From: Sphingomonas sp. OV641
Lineage (GTDB): Bacteria; Pseudomonadota; Alphaproteobacteria; Sphingomonadales; Sphingomonadaceae
Direction: 5' to 3'
Assembly (NCBI RefSeq): GCF_900109205.1
Contig: NZ_FNZB01000002.1
Coordinates: 434,001-498,000 of the forward strand
DNA: 64,000 bases
Both the position numbers and the translations under genes were made by a program. The notes under the pieces were generated by a model. That model was not told the DNA's origin, searched no databases, and saw only the letters and a program-made list of their open reading frames with translations. Of this stretch, positions 1 to 9,615 are shown piece by piece. Numbering within the stretch: position 1 is the stretch's first letter; each line of letters starts with the position of its first letter.

Positions 1-1761
1 GCCCTTCACGTCGCGCTTCTCCGCCTCCGCCAGCGGCGTGTCGATATGAACCTCGATGAACTCGCCCGGCTGCATCATCTGGCGCACCATCTCCCGCTCT
101 GCACGGAACGGAGAGATGAAGGCAGTGATCACGATCAGCCCGGCATCGGTCATCAGCCTGGCGACTTCGCCGACACGCCGGATGTTTTCCACCCGATCGG
201 CATCGGTGAAGCCCAGATCCTTGTTCAACCCGTGGCGCACATTGTCGCCGTCGAGCAGGAAGGTGTGGCGGTTCATCCGCACCAGCTTCTTTTCCACGAC
301 ATTGGCAATGGTGGATTTGCCCGCGCCGGACAGGCCGGTGAACCACAGCACCACCGGCTTTTGATTCTTCAGGCTGGCGAGCGTGTCGCGGCTAACGTCG
401 GTCGGTTGCCAATGGATGTTCTGCGACCGGCGCAGGCTGAAGTGCAGCATGCCCGCCGCCACAGTGGCGTTGGTCAGCTTGTCGACCAGAATGAAGCCGC
501 CGAGCGCCCGGTTGTCCGCATAAGGCTCGAACACCAAGGGCTTGTCGGTGGAAAGGTTGGCGACGCCGATGGCGTTCAGGTCCAGCGTCTTGGCCGCCAG
601 CTGCTCCAGCGTGTTGACGTTGACCTGATATTTCGGCGCCTGAACCGTCGCGGTCGCGGTCTGCGTGCCCAGCTTGAGCCAATAGGAGCGGCCTGGCAGC
701 ATCTCGTCCTCGGCCATCCACACGATCGTGGCCTCGAACTGATCCGCCACCTGGGGCGGCGCGCTGGCGACCGCAATCACGTCTCCGCGTGAACAATCCA
801 CCTCGTCGGTCAGGGTAAGGGTTATCGACTGGCCAGCCACCGCCTCGTCCAGATCGCCGTCCAGCGTGACAATGCGGGCGACCTTGGACGTCTTGCCGGA
901 GGGAAGGATGCGGACGGGATCACCGGGCCGGATGGTGCCGGTCGCAACCAGACCGGCAAAGCCGCGAAAGTCGAGGTTGGGGCGGTTGACCCATTGCACC
1001 GGCAGGCGGAACGGTTTTGCCTGATCGGCCTCCGCGTCCAGCTCCACGGCCTCGAGATGCGCGACAAGGCTCGGCCCCGTGTACCAGGGCGTGTTGGGCG
1101 AAGGGGCAGTGATGTTGTCGCCCTTGAAGCCGGAGATCGGCATGGCGGTGAACGCATCAAGGCCGATCGATCCCGCAAACGTCCGGTAATCGGCCACAAT
1201 CTCGTCGAAGATCGCCTGATCATAACCGACCAGGTCCATCTTGTTCACCGCCAGCACCACGTTTCGGATGCCGATCAGATGGGCAAGATAGGAATGCCGC
1301 CGGGTCTGGGTGAGCACGCCCTTGCGCGCGTCAACCAGGATCACGGCGAGATCGGCGGTCGACGCTCCCGTCACCATGTTGCGCGTATATTGTTCATGGC
1401 CGGGCGTATCGGCGACGATGAACTTGCGTTTCTCGGTGGCGAAGAAGCGATAGGCGACGTCGATGGTGATGCCCTGCTCCCGCTCGGCGGCGAGGCCGTC
1501 GACCAGCAGGGCGAAATCGATCTCCTGACCCTGCGTGCCGACCTTCTTCGAGTCACTCTCGAGTGCGGCGAGCTGGTCCTCGAAGATCATCTTCGAATCA
1601 TACAGCAGCCGGCCGATCAGCGTCGATTTGCCGTCGTCGACACTGCCGCAGGTGATGAAGCGCAGCAGCGATTTGTGCTGATGACGATCGAGATAGGCGT
1701 CGATGTCCTCGGCGACGAGGGCGTCGACCTGATAGACGGGTTCTTGGGCGGTGCTGGCCAT
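1..1761 (-). CDS. cysNC: Bifunctional sulfate adenylyltransferase subunit 1 / adenylylsulfate kinase (partial, 3' end cut)
   Basis: The product activates sulfate in assimilation. The CysN GTPase half drives APS formation with CysD, and the CysC half phosphorylates APS to PAPS. 587 codons are present and the reading frame runs off the left edge. The N-terminal EF-Tu-like G domain shows the P-loop GSVDDGKST, the DTPGHEQY G3 motif and NKMD. The C-terminal APS kinase part starts near residue 460 with a second P-loop, GLSGAGKST, and then the [12 protein letters not shown] motif. The start ATG at 1761 gives MASTAQEP. It lies downstream of cysD on the same strand, separated by 166 bp that hold an inverted-repeat element, so the two may still be co-transcribed. 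The missing piece is only the last part of the kinase domain. Confidence 0.96.
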   Translation of the reverse strand, partial: MASTAQEPVYQVDALVAEDIDAYLDRHQHKSLLRFITCGSVDDGKSTLIGRLLYDSKMIFEDQLAALESDSKKVGTQGQEIDFALLVDGLAAEREQGITIDVAYRFFATEKRKFIVADTPGHEQYTRNMVTGASTADLAVILVDARKGVLTQTRRHSYLAHLIGIRNVVLAVNKMDLVGYDQAIFDEIVADYRTFAGSIGLDAFTAMPISGFKGDNITAPSPNTPWYTGPSLVAHLEAVELDAEADQAKPFRLPVQWVNRPNLDFRGFAGLVATGTIRPGDPVRILPSGKTSKVARIVTLDGDLDEAVAGQSITLTLTDEVDCSRGDVIAVASAPPQVADQFEATIVWMAEDEMLPGRSYWLKLGTQTATATVQAPKYQVNVNTLEQLAAKTLDLNAIGVANLSTDKPLVFEPYADNRALGGFILVDKLTNATVAAGMLHFSLRRSQNIHWQPTDVSRDTLASLKNQKPVVLWFTGLSGAGKSTIANVVEKKLVRMNRHTFLLDGDNVRHGLNKDLGFTDADRVENIRRVGEVARLMTDAGLIVITAFISPFRAEREMVRQMMQPGEFIEVHIDTPLAEAEKRDVKG

Positions 1762-1770
1762 ACTTACCTC

Positions 1771-1862
1771 GTCATTCCCGCGCAGGTGAGAATCCATGAA
1801 CTCGATGGTTCGTGATGATCGAGACGGCAGCGCGTGTGGATCCCCGCCTTTGCGGGGACGAC
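1771..1862. repeat. Extragenic GC-rich repeat pair between cysD and cysNC
   Basis: Two arms of a common extragenic repeat lie here: GTCATTCCCGCGCAGGTGAG (1771-1790) continuing into AATCCAT, and TGGATCCCCGCC (1837-1848) continuing to a GGGGACGAC end at 1862. Similar arms occur at 47344-47370 and 50904-50930. The arms can fold back on each other in RNA. Confidence 0.6.
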
Positions 1863-1927
1863 GGTGGAGCTGGGGCGACGGTCCTCGCCACTCACGCCAA
1901 CCTGCTGCAAAGTGATACCTTGCAGCA

Positions 1928-2836
1928 TCAGAAATACCCCTCCTGCTTCTTCTTCTCCATGCTTGCCGAGCCCGCGTCCTTGTCGATCGCACGGCCCTGC
2001 CGCTCGCTGGTGGTGGTGAGCAGCATCTCCTGAATCACGTCCGACAGGGTCGCCGCCTCGCTTTCCACGGCGCCGGTCAGCGGATAGCAGCCTAGCGTAC
2101 GGAAGCGGATCGAGCGTTCGACGGGCGTCTCGCCCTCGCGCAGCGGAAAGCGTTCGTCATCCACCATCAGGAGCAGCCCGTCGCGCTCCACCGTCGGCCG
2201 CCGCTCGGAGAAATAGAGCGGCACGATGGGAATGTCGTTCAGCTGGATATATTGCCAGATGTCGAGCTCGGTCCAGTTGGAGATCGGAAAGACGCGGATC
2301 GATTCACCCTTGGATTTTCGCGCATTATAGAGGTTCCACAGTTCCGGCCGCTGGTTCTTCGGATCCCAGCGATGGTTGGCCGAGCGGAAGGAAAAGACGC
2401 GTTCCTTCGCGCGGCTTTTCTCCTCGTCCCGCCGTGCTCCGCCAAAGGCGACATCAAAGCCGTATTTGTCCAGCGCCTGCTTCAGACCCTCGGTCTTCCA
2501 CATGTCGGTGTGGAGCGACCCATGATCGAACGGGTTGATCCCGCGCGCCTCGGCCTCAGGATTCTTGTAGACGATCAGTTCCATGCCGCTCTCGCGCGCC
2601 ATGCGATCGCGAAGCTCGTACATCGCCTTGAACTTCCAGGTCGTATCGACATGGAGCAGGGGGAAGGGCGGCGGCGCTGGATAAAAGGCCTTGCGAGCGA
2701 GGTGCAGCATCACGGCCGAGTCTTTGCCGACCGAATAAAGCATCACCGGACGTTCGCTCTCGGCGACCACCTCTCGCATGATATGGATCGACTCCGCCTC
2801 GAGCCGCTCGAGATGGGTGAGGGTGCGGGCAGTCAT
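1928..2836 (-). CDS. cysD: Sulfate adenylyltransferase subunit 2
   Basis: This is the catalytic ATP sulfurylase subunit. It makes adenosine 5'-phosphosulfate from ATP and sulfate and works as a heterodimer with CysN. The 302-residue protein is full family length. The N-terminal PP-loop motif reads [15 protein letters not shown] (near residues 31-45), followed by [20 protein letters not shown]. The C-terminal end [10 protein letters not shown] is typical. The frame is open a further 150 codons upstream, but similarity begins at [16 protein letters not shown], so ATG 2836 is chosen. It is transcribed away from a LuxR-type regulator that starts only about 75 bp away, and a palindrome sits between them. 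Sulfate assimilation here contrasts with the sulfite-producing locus further right. Confidence 0.96.
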   Translation of the reverse strand: MTARTLTHLERLEAESIHIMREVVAESERPVMLYSVGKDSAVMLHLARKAFYPAPPPFPLLHVDTTWKFKAMYELRDRMARESGMELIVYKNPEAEARGINPFDHGSLHTDMWKTEGLKQALDKYGFDVAFGGARRDEEKSRAKERVFSFRSANHRWDPKNQRPELWNLYNARKSKGESIRVFPISNWTELDIWQYIQLNDIPIVPLYFSERRPTVERDGLLLMVDDERFPLREGETPVERSIRFRTLGCYPLTGAVESEAATLSDVIQEMLLTTTSERQGRAIDKDAGSASMEKKKQEGYF

Positions 2837-2889
2837 GAAATCCCCGATCTGTTTGTCGGGAAGATGGCAGCAGCGGGATGACAGCAAAC

Positions 2890-2903
2890 CTCCCATATGG
2901 GAG
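2890..2903. promoter_or_regulatory. Perfect 14-bp palindrome, candidate operator between cysD and luxR-type gene
   Basis: CTCCCATATGGGAG is a perfect palindrome in the 75-bp divergent spacer. Its right arm also supplies the GGGAG Shine-Dalgarno-like sequence 8 bp before ATG 2912. Position and symmetry suggest a dimeric regulator site, probably for the adjacent LuxR protein. This is inference. Confidence 0.45.
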
Positions 2904-2911
2904 TATGCGTC

Positions 2912-3871
2912 ATGGCACTCGCGCCGGCCGACGAAACCGATCTGTTGCTCCCGTTGCATGACGGCGTTCATGAGCAGCACCCCTGGGCAACGTTCCTCTC
3001 GCGCCTCCGCCAGCGCGTGCGCGCCGACAGTGCCGCCATTATCGTCAGCGCCGGCCCGGATGCGCCAGACGTGCACTTTGCGGCATCGGCTGGGCAAGGC
3101 GGCAGCGGCGACCGCGCGTGGCGCCGGCAATTGCGGCCGGGCCGCGTCTACGTTCTTGATCGGGACCAAGGCTTTGGCCGCATCGTCCGCGTGGATGAGG
3201 TCGGGAGCGCCTCTGCCTGGCTCATTGTACGCCGACAGGAGCGCGACTTTACCGCCGCGGACGGCGCCTTGCTCACGCGGCTCGCGCCGCACCTCGGCAT
3301 ATCCCTGCGCACCCGCCGGGCGCTCGACCGCTCACGTGTTGAGCTCGCTTTGTCCGAACAGGCGCTGCGCCGCGCCGGTGTCGGCTGGATCGGATTCGAC
3401 GCCGACGCGCGGCTATTGTCCATGTCGTCTGGCGCGCAGGCGGTGCTGGGTCCTCGCTGGCTCGCCGTCGGAGTGAGCAGCAGCGTCGCGGCCGCTCTTC
3501 AGGAAAATGCCGTGAAAGTCATGCGGGTGCGGGGAGATATGCCGCACTGGCTGCTGTTGATACCCTGTTCGGCGGAACCACCGGCGACCGGTTCAGGCGC
3601 AGCGGTCATCGGCCTGGTGGCTATTCCCCGGAACGGCGATCAGGCGGCGCGTGCCGCCGCATTGTCGGCGATCTTCGCCCTGCCGCCCAGCGAGGCGCGG
3701 CTCGCCGCCGCGATCGCCGGCGGGGCGAGCTTGAGCGAGGCTGCCGCGCAGCTTGGCCTGACGCTCGAGACGGCGCGCAACTATTCCAAACGCCTGTTCG
3801 CCAAGACGCGGACGCGTGGTCAGGTCGATCTGGTGCGCCTGATCGCGAACAGCGTCGCCGCGCTGGTCTGA
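2912..3871 (+). CDS. LuxR-type helix-turn-helix transcriptional regulator
   Basis: A 319-residue putative DNA-binding regulator. The C-terminal end has a GerE/LuxR-like [23 protein letters not shown] followed by [20 protein letters not shown], then [14 protein letters not shown]. The N-terminal 250 residues match no sensor domain that I recognise with certainty. There is no receiver phospho-Asp pattern. ATG 2912 is preferred over ATG 2897 because GGGAG lies 8 bp upstream of it and nothing suitable precedes 2897. It diverges from cysD with a perfect palindrome in between, so the likely targets are itself and cysDNC. The effector is unknown. Confidence 0.8.
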   Translation: MALAPADETDLLLPLHDGVHEQHPWATFLSRLRQRVRADSAAIIVSAGPDAPDVHFAASAGQGGSGDRAWRRQLRPGRVYVLDRDQGFGRIVRVDEVGSASAWLIVRRQERDFTAADGALLTRLAPHLGISLRTRRALDRSRVELALSEQALRRAGVGWIGFDADARLLSMSSGAQAVLGPRWLAVGVSSSVAAALQENAVKVMRVRGDMPHWLLLIPCSAEPPATGSGAAVIGLVAIPRNGDQAARAAALSAIFALPPSEARLAAAIAGGASLSEAAAQLGLTLETARNYSKRLFAKTRTRGQVDLVRLIANSVAALV

Positions 3872-3889
3872 GCGCGCCGCGACGCCCGC

Positions 3890-4552
3890 TCAGGCGGCCA
3901 GCGGGAAGCGGAGCAGCCGATCCTCGACCGGGATCAGCGCGTGCGCCGGCCGGCCGACCGCGCGAACGATCTCGGGATGGGTGGCGTCTAGGCCGCCGGT
4001 CAGCGCACCGAAGGCGGGCAGGATCAGCTTCGCACCCGTCGCCACGAAACACCGCCGCGACACGAGCTTGCCGCGCACCCGGACACGCAGCTTGGGGTGA
4101 TAATGTCCGGACAGTTCGGGCCGCGTCTCGCCCGTCTGCGCCTCGTGCCGCAGCACCAGCCCGTCCACTTCGGCTTCGTCCATCACATCGCCGCCGCAGC
4201 GGTCCACGCCATGTGGATCGTGATTGCCCGTGATCCACGTCCAGCGGGTCGCCTCGGTCAGCGCGCGCAGCATGTCCTGTGCCGCCTCCGGCAGCCGGCT
4301 GCACCCCTCGGGATCATGGAAGCTGTCACCCAGGCACCAGACCTCGCGCACCACCGTGTCCCGCACCAGCGTCGTGAGATCAGCGAGGGTCGCCAGCGAG
4401 TCATAGGGCGGCAGCATCTGCCCGCCACGGGCGAACCAGCTTGCCTTTTCCAGGTGAAGATCAGCGACCAGCAGCGCCCGGCGGGCAGCCCAATAAAGGG
4501 CGCCCTGCGGCAGGGGGGTCAGCGATTGGCCGCCGAACGAAACAGGAACCAT
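3890..4552 (-). CDS. pdeM: Ligase-associated DNA damage response endonuclease PdeM (metallophosphoesterase)
   Basis: A 220-residue calcineurin-like phosphoesterase of the PdeM family, which acts in bacterial DNA repair together with an Lhr-type helicase and a DNA ligase. The metal-ligand motifs are in order: DLHLEKAS (D31, H33), GDSFHD (D76), GNHD (N110-D112) and SGHYHPK (H150, H152). The usual partners (DEXH helicase, exonuclease, LigD-type ligase) are not next to it in this window, so it is either detached from that cluster or standing alone. It converges with the luxR-type gene, with 18 bp between the stop codons. The start ATG 4552 has only a weak ribosome site. Confidence 0.9.
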   Translation of the reverse strand: MVPVSFGGQSLTPLPQGALYWAARRALLVADLHLEKASWFARGGQMLPPYDSLATLADLTTLVRDTVVREVWCLGDSFHDPEGCSRLPEAAQDMLRALTEATRWTWITGNHDPHGVDRCGGDVMDEAEVDGLVLRHEAQTGETRPELSGHYHPKLRVRVRGKLVSRRCFVATGAKLILPAFGALTGGLDATHPEIVRAVGRPAHALIPVEDRLLRFPLAA

Positions 4553-4724
4553 GGTGGAGCCATGCCCTGTTTCACCTGACGGTTCAACCGCTTGTCGGCG
4601 TAGCGCTCCTCGGGAAGCGTTTTCGACAAGGGGGGAACGAGGTGGGGCGCTGCTCCTTGGTGGCGATCAGTTCAGCCCCACCTCCCGGGCCGCGCGGCAG
4701 ACGCGCGCGCCCCTCTCCAAACGC

Positions 4725-5588
4725 TTAGAAGGTGTAGCCCAGGCCCACCGCGCCGATCCACTGATGGCGCGATCCCGCCACGCTGACGATGGGGCTGTCC
4801 GCCATGTCGTTGATCAGCTTGCGATAGGTCGCACCGCCGACGATCTTCCATCCCTTCAGCAGATGGCCGCTCAGCGAATAGGTGCCGAGCGCGCCCACCG
4901 TCCAGCTCTTCCACCCGCCCCGGCCGCGGTAGGCCGGCAGGCCCGACACCGCCGCTTCATCGGGCGAGATGTCGTAATAGGTGCGGATATATTTGGTCTC
5001 CACCCGCTCCGCCGACGCGAGCACCGCCACCGCCGCCTTGGTCGACAAGGGGGTGAAATAGGTGATCGTCGGCTGCCAGATGCCGCTGCGATGCACCTTG
5101 GTCACATCGTGGCGATAACTCACGGACACCGACAGCCGGTCATAGGGGCTGGTGATGATCCCCGTCTTGCCGATACCCGCATAGCCGCCGAGCTCGATTG
5201 CGGTGTCCCGCTCGCCCAGCGCCTTGACCCGCGGATCGTCGATGCTGGAACGATCGCTGCGCATGAAGTTGATCACGCCGATCGGGCCGAGCTGGAAATC
5301 CCAGGTGGAGCCGGACTGGTTAGGGATGAGATCGGCGCTGGCGCGATTGCCGAGCACCTGGAAGTTGATGCCGCCAACCGATCCGATCGCGCCCGGCACG
5401 GGCGTCCAGCGATAATCGTCGGAGCCTTCGTAGTCTGTGAGATATCCGACGCCCACGCCGACCGTCACGCTGTCGCCGCCCAGCTCCTGCGCGATCGCTT
5501 CGGCGGTGGCGGGTGGCGCGGCGTCCTGCGCGCTGGCGATGGTGGGCAGAGCGGCAATGCCGGCGGCAAGGCCGACGAGAATCCTCAT
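4725..5588 (-). CDS. MipA/OmpV family outer-membrane protein
   Basis: A 287-residue predicted outer-membrane beta-barrel. The N-terminal signal peptide MRILVGLAAGIAALPTIASA ends at an Ala-X-Ala cleavage site. The mature part has alternating aromatic and polar strands (VGVGVGYLTDYEGSDDYRW, GGYAGIGKTGI, WQPTITYFTPL) and ends in the terminal phenylalanine GLGYTF, as barrels do. MipA proteins scaffold murein enzymes, whereas OmpV proteins may be porins. The sequence does not tell which role applies. The open frame extends 18 codons further upstream, but the signal peptide fixes the start at 5588. It is in the same direction as the DUF2141 gene upstream, about 70 bp away. Confidence 0.85.
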   Translation of the reverse strand: MRILVGLAAGIAALPTIASAQDAAPPATAEAIAQELGGDSVTVGVGVGYLTDYEGSDDYRWTPVPGAIGSVGGINFQVLGNRASADLIPNQSGSTWDFQLGPIGVINFMRSDRSSIDDPRVKALGERDTAIELGGYAGIGKTGIITSPYDRLSVSVSYRHDVTKVHRSGIWQPTITYFTPLSTKAAVAVLASAERVETKYIRTYYDISPDEAAVSGLPAYRGRGGWKSWTVGALGTYSLSGHLLKGWKIVGGATYRKLINDMADSPIVSVAGSRHQWIGAVGLGYTF

Positions 5589-5661
5589 TGTCACGGTTTG
5601 ATGCGTCCCCTCTTCGGTGCGCACCCAACCCGCCGGCAGCAATTTGGCTCCCCGACGTTGC

Positions 5662-6114
5662 TTACAGGATGTAACGCAGCTTTACGTGTTGCTTTTCAGC
5701 ATCACTGTTGATGCTGAACCGAGCGGCCGCGAAGCGGGGCGGGCCGAAGCGGATCGGCGGGTTGCGCGAAAAGCCGAAGCCCTCGCGCGGGATGCCGGCA
5801 AAGGTATCCAGCTTCTTGTTGCCGTTCTCGTCGTGGATCACCGCCACGGCATAGCTGCCATGGGGCAGGCCATCGAACTGCAGCGTGCCGGTGCCGGCGG
5901 AAACCGAGCGCCTGGTCGCATTGTGATCGTCAACGCAGGTCGGGAAATTGTCAGGTGCAGCGGTCAGACAGATGCGCAACATGCCCTTGTCGGAACGGAC
6001 CTGGTCGAAATCGACATCAAGCCGCGCGACCGGCGTCGCGCCGATCAGCGCCACCGCGCTGGCGGCGAGCAGCAGCACGCGCCCGTTCCCGCGTGAAATC
6101 GCCCAATCCGTCAT
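5662..6114 (-). CDS. DUF2141 domain-containing secreted protein
   Basis: A 150-residue DUF2141 protein of unknown function. A hydrophobic N-terminal signal (VLLLAASAVALIGA) is followed by one Ig-like beta domain with the family pattern GTLQFDGLPHGSYAVAVIHD and NGNKKLDTFAGIPREGFGFS. ATG 6114 gives MTDWAISRGNG before the signal. A GTG at 6078 is a possible shorter start. With either start the gene overlaps the 3' end of the upstream hydroxylase gene substantially (98 nt for 6114), so translation is probably coupled. In sphingomonads this gene is usually found beside the carotenoid cluster, as it is here, but I know of no demonstrated role in pigment synthesis. Confidence 0.85.
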   Translation of the reverse strand: MTDWAISRGNGRVLLLAASAVALIGATPVARLDVDFDQVRSDKGMLRICLTAAPDNFPTCVDDHNATRRSVSAGTGTLQFDGLPHGSYAVAVIHDENGNKKLDTFAGIPREGFGFSRNPPIRFGPPRFAAARFSINSDAEKQHVKLRYIL

Positions 6115-6811
6115 CCGTGCGGCACAGCCGATCCCAGAACCGGAAATAGAGTCCATAATTGCATCCGTACCGCTCGTGATGGCGCTGATGATGGCTGGCA
6201 GTGATCAGCCACGCCCCCAATGGCCCCCGCCACATGAACCGCGGGAAAATTTCCCAGCCCATATGGTTGGTCACACCCATAACCGTCATGATCGTCAGCA
6301 CCAATCCAAGCGCGGCGACATGGATCGGAATGATGAACACCAGTAGCGGAATTACCACAGCCCCGGTCAACGCTTCGATCGGGTGAAACGCCATCGCCGC
6401 CCAGGCGGTCGGCGGCCGGCTGGCATGGTGAACCGCATGGGCGATGCGGAACGGCTTCGGGCGGTGCATCCAGCGATGCGACCAGTAGAACCAAGTGTCG
6501 TGGGCGAACAGGAACAGCAGCACCGATAGCGGCAGGTACCAGAGCGGATAAGCGGAGGCCTCGGTATAGATCCGGGTCCAGCCGCGGTTCTGCCAGCCCC
6601 AGGCGACTACCCCGGCCGGCACGCCATAGATCGCGGCCGACGCGAGGCTCCACCAGATCTCGCGCCGGATCTGCGGATCGAGGCCGCTGTAGAGCCCGGG
6701 GTGTTTCGCCCGCGTGGCAAGCGCGAAGGCCCCGCTGGTGATGAGGTAGCGCACGCCGACGATCAGCGTCATCGCGATGGCGGAAAGGGTGATGGCGAGC
6801 GCGATCGACAT
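6017..6811 (-). CDS. Sterol desaturase / fatty acid hydroxylase superfamily membrane protein
   Basis: A 264-residue integral-membrane di-iron oxygenase. Histidine clusters HDTWFYWSHRWMH, HAVHH and HHQRHH match the eight-histidine metal site of the superfamily. About four or five membrane segments surround them. It is longer than a typical CrtZ carotene hydroxylase (about 160-175 residues) and is of the sterol-desaturase type. Its place directly divergent from crtY makes a carotenoid- or hopanoid-related hydroxylation attractive, but this is inference. The basic tail after the last His cluster (RERARAAARRQRGG) is low-complexity and overlaps the DUF2141 gene by about 98 nt. Confidence 0.85.
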   Translation of the reverse strand: MSIALAITLSAIAMTLIVGVRYLITSGAFALATRAKHPGLYSGLDPQIRREIWWSLASAAIYGVPAGVVAWGWQNRGWTRIYTEASAYPLWYLPLSVLLFLFAHDTWFYWSHRWMHRPKPFRIAHAVHHASRPPTAWAAMAFHPIEALTGAVVIPLLVFIIPIHVAALGLVLTIMTVMGVTNHMGWEIFPRFMWRGPLGAWLITASHHQRHHERYGCNYGLYFRFWDRLCRTDDGLGDFTRERARAAARRQRGGADRRDAGRAA

Positions 6812-6933
6812 GGGGGGCTTGTACGGGTTGGGAGGGGGCGGGGGAAGCGGCCGCGTCCCCGTGCCGCGGTTGTTAAGCCATTGGCCGCGGCCGATCCCCG
6901 CTTCCGTCCCCCCTTTCGATCCGCTAGGCGGGA

Positions 6934-8097
6934 ATGATGCCGGTTACCCATGAATGCGATCTCGCCATCGTCGGCGGCGGGCTGGCGGGCGGGCTGATCG
7001 CGATGGCGCTGGCGGCGCGCCGGCCCGAGGTGAAGATCCGCCTGGTCGAGGGCGGCGACACGCTGGGCGGCAACCATGTCTGGTCCTTCTTCGATGGCGA
7101 TGTCGACAAGGAGGATCGCTGGCTGCTGACGCCGCTCGTCAGCCATGCCTGGCCGACCTATGACGTCGCCTTCCCGGCGCATGCGCGCACCATCGCCCAG
7201 CCTTATTATTCGATCGAATCCGATCGCTTCGATCAGGTGGTGCGCGGCGCGTTGCCCGCCGAATCGATCATGACCGGCTGCAAGGTACTGGCCTGCAGCC
7301 CGACCGCCGTCGTGCTGGCGGATGGCGAGCGGATCGAGGCGACGGGCGTGATCGACGCGCGCGGCGCCGGGGACCTTTCGATGCTGGAAGTCGGCTGGCA
7401 GAAATTCGTCGGCCGGCTGCTCGACGTGCCGGCCGGTCACGGGGTCGAGCGCCCGGTCGTGATGGATGCCACCGTCGCGCAACATGATGGCTATCGCTTC
7501 GTTTACCTGCTGCCATTTTCCCCGACGCAGGTGTTTGTTGAAGATACCTATTACAGCGACAGTGCCTCGCTGAACGTGCGTGCGCTCAATCGCCGGATCG
7601 ATGTCTATGCCGAGTCGAAGGGATGGTCCGCGACGGTCGGCGGGCGTGAGGAAAAGGGCGCGCTGCCGGTGGTGATCGGCGGCGACTTCGAAGGCTATTG
7701 GCGCTGGGGCGGGGCGAAGGTCGCAAAGGCCGGTGCACGGGCCGGGCTCTTTCATCCCACCACCGGGTATTCGCTGCCCGATGCCGTCCGCCTGGCCGTG
7801 CGCATCGCGGAGGCCAGTGATCTCAGCGGCGAAGGGCTGCACGCGTTGACGCATGATTATGCCCGCGCGCGCTGGGACGAGCGGCGCTTTTATCGCATGC
7901 TCGATGCCATGCTGTTCCGCGCGGCCGATCCGGACGTGCGCTACAAGGTGCTTGAGCGCTTCTATCGACTGCATCCCCGGCTGATCGCGCGCTTCTACGC
8001 CGCCCGTTCGACCACCAGGGACAAGCTCCGCGTGCTGGCAGGGCGGCCGCCGGTGCCCATCTTCCGTGCCCTTCGCGTGATCAGGAACGCTTCATGA
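6934..8097 (+). CDS. crtY: Lycopene beta-cyclase
   Basis: A 387-residue FAD-dependent cyclase that closes both ends of lycopene to beta-carotene at the membrane. The N-terminal Rossmann motif is LAIVGGGLAGGLIAMALAAR, followed by the lycopene-cyclase signature GGNHVWSFFD. The conserved acidic stretch FVEDTYYSD and the GLFHPTTGYSLPDAVRLA segment also match the CrtY family. It is the first gene of the crtY-crtI-LOG-crtB run. crtI follows with an ATGA overlap, which suggests translational coupling. The start could be either of the two adjacent ATGs at 6934 and 6937. Confidence 0.95.
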   Translation: MMPVTHECDLAIVGGGLAGGLIAMALAARRPEVKIRLVEGGDTLGGNHVWSFFDGDVDKEDRWLLTPLVSHAWPTYDVAFPAHARTIAQPYYSIESDRFDQVVRGALPAESIMTGCKVLACSPTAVVLADGERIEATGVIDARGAGDLSMLEVGWQKFVGRLLDVPAGHGVERPVVMDATVAQHDGYRFVYLLPFSPTQVFVEDTYYSDSASLNVRALNRRIDVYAESKGWSATVGGREEKGALPVVIGGDFEGYWRWGGAKVAKAGARAGLFHPTTGYSLPDAVRLAVRIAEASDLSGEGLHALTHDYARARWDERRFYRMLDAMLFRAADPDVRYKVLERFYRLHPRLIARFYAARSTTRDKLRVLAGRPPVPIFRALRVIRNAS

Positions 8098-9578
8098 GCA
8101 GCCGCGCAATCATCATCGGCGCCGGGTTCGGCGGGCTGGCGCTCGCCATCCGCCTGCAATCGGCAGGCGTTTCCACGACCATCTTGGAGGCGCGCGACAA
8201 GCCCGGCGGCCGCGCCTATGTCTGGCAGCAGGATGGCTTCACCTTTGATGCCGGACCCACCGTCATCACCGACCCCGCCTGTCTCGCCGAACTCTGGGCG
8301 CTGAGCGGTGACGACATGAGCCGCGACGTCGCGCTGGAGCCGGTGCAGCCCTTCTACCGGCTGAACTGGCCCGATGGCACCAATTTCGACTACACCAACG
8401 ATGACAAGCTGTTGCGCGCCGAGATCGCCAAGCTCGATCCGGCCGATGTCGAGGGCTATGCCAAGTTCCTCGATTATTCGGCGGGCGTGTACCGCGAGGG
8501 CTATGAAAAGCTCGGCCATGTCGCGTTTCTCGACTTCGCCTCCATGATCAAGGCGGCGCCGGCGCTCGCCAAATATCAGGCGTGGCGGTCGGTCTATTCG
8601 ATGGTGTCCTCGTTCGTGAAGAGCGAGAAGCTGCGCGAGGCGCTGTCGTTCCACACCTTGCTGGTGGGCGGCAATCCCATGACGACCAGCGCCATCTACG
8701 CGCTGATCCACAAGCTGGAGCGCGACGGCGGCGTGTGGTTCGCGCGCGGCGGCACCAACCGGCTGGTGGCCGGCATGGTGGCGCTGTTCGAGCGGCTCGG
8801 CGGCACGCTGCGGCTGGGCGACGCCGTAGAGGAAATCGAAACGCTGGGTGATCGGGTGACCGCGGTGCGCACGCGAAGCGGCTGGCGGCAGGAGGCGGAC
8901 ATGGTCGCCTCCAACGGCGATATCGTCCACACCTATCGCGATCTGCTCAGCGGATCGCGCGCGGCGGCCCGCACCGCGGCGCGGCTCGAACGGAAGAAGT
9001 TCTCGCCCTCGCTGTTCGTGGTGCATTTCGGGATCAAGGGCACCTGGCCCGGCATCCCGCACCACATGATCCTGTTCGGCCCGCGCTACAAAGGCCTGCT
9101 ATCCGACATCTATGACCATGGCGTGCTGAGCGAGGATTTCTCGCTCTACCTGCACCATCCGACCGTCACCGATCCGAGCCTCGCGCCGGAGGGCTGCTCG
9201 AGCTTCTACGCGCTGGCGCCGGTGCCGCATCAGGGCAAGTTCCCGGAGGATTGGGACCGCGTCGCGCCGATCCTGGAAAAGCGCATCCTTGATGAGGTCG
9301 GTCGGCGACTGATCCCCGACATCCACGATCGGATCATCACCAAGTTCAGCTACACCCCCGCCGATTTCTCGCGCGATCTCCACGCGCATCTGGGCAGCGC
9401 GTTCAGCCTGGAGCCGGTCCTGACGCAAAGCGCCTGGTTCCGCGTGCACAATCGCGACGATGCGATCAGCAACATGTATTTCGTCGGCGCGGGCACGCAT
9501 CCGGGCGCCGGCATTCCCGGCGTCGTGGGCAGTGCCAAGGCGACGGCGGCATTGATGCTTGAAGGAGCAAGGCGTTGA
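8094..9578 (+). CDS. crtI: Phytoene desaturase
   Basis: A 494-residue CrtI-type desaturase that introduces the double bonds turning phytoene into lycopene with FAD. The N-terminal dinucleotide fold is IIIGAGFGGLALAIRLQSAG, with GGRAYVWQQDGFTFDAGPTV after it. The C-terminal CrtI signature is MYFVGAGTHPGAGIPGVVGS. Full family length. It overlaps crtY by 4 nt (ATGA). The product lycopene is the CrtY substrate, so neighbouring genes encode consecutive steps. Confidence 0.97.
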   Translation: MSSRAIIIGAGFGGLALAIRLQSAGVSTTILEARDKPGGRAYVWQQDGFTFDAGPTVITDPACLAELWALSGDDMSRDVALEPVQPFYRLNWPDGTNFDYTNDDKLLRAEIAKLDPADVEGYAKFLDYSAGVYREGYEKLGHVAFLDFASMIKAAPALAKYQAWRSVYSMVSSFVKSEKLREALSFHTLLVGGNPMTTSAIYALIHKLERDGGVWFARGGTNRLVAGMVALFERLGGTLRLGDAVEEIETLGDRVTAVRTRSGWRQEADMVASNGDIVHTYRDLLSGSRAAARTAARLERKKFSPSLFVVHFGIKGTWPGIPHHMILFGPRYKGLLSDIYDHGVLSEDFSLYLHHPTVTDPSLAPEGCSSFYALAPVPHQGKFPEDWDRVAPILEKRILDEVGRRLIPDIHDRIITKFSYTPADFSRDLHAHLGSAFSLEPVLTQSAWFRVHNRDDAISNMYFVGAGTHPGAGIPGVVGSAKATAALMLEGARR

Positions 9579-9615
9579 GTTCGTATGTGTCCCCCTTTCG
9601 CAAACGGAAGGGCGT

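Noticed and set aside
6017..6811. The membrane hydroxylase as CrtZ beta-carotene hydroxylase
   Set aside because: It is about 100 residues too long and of sterol-desaturase type. Its position by crtY is suggestive only, so no crtZ symbol was given.
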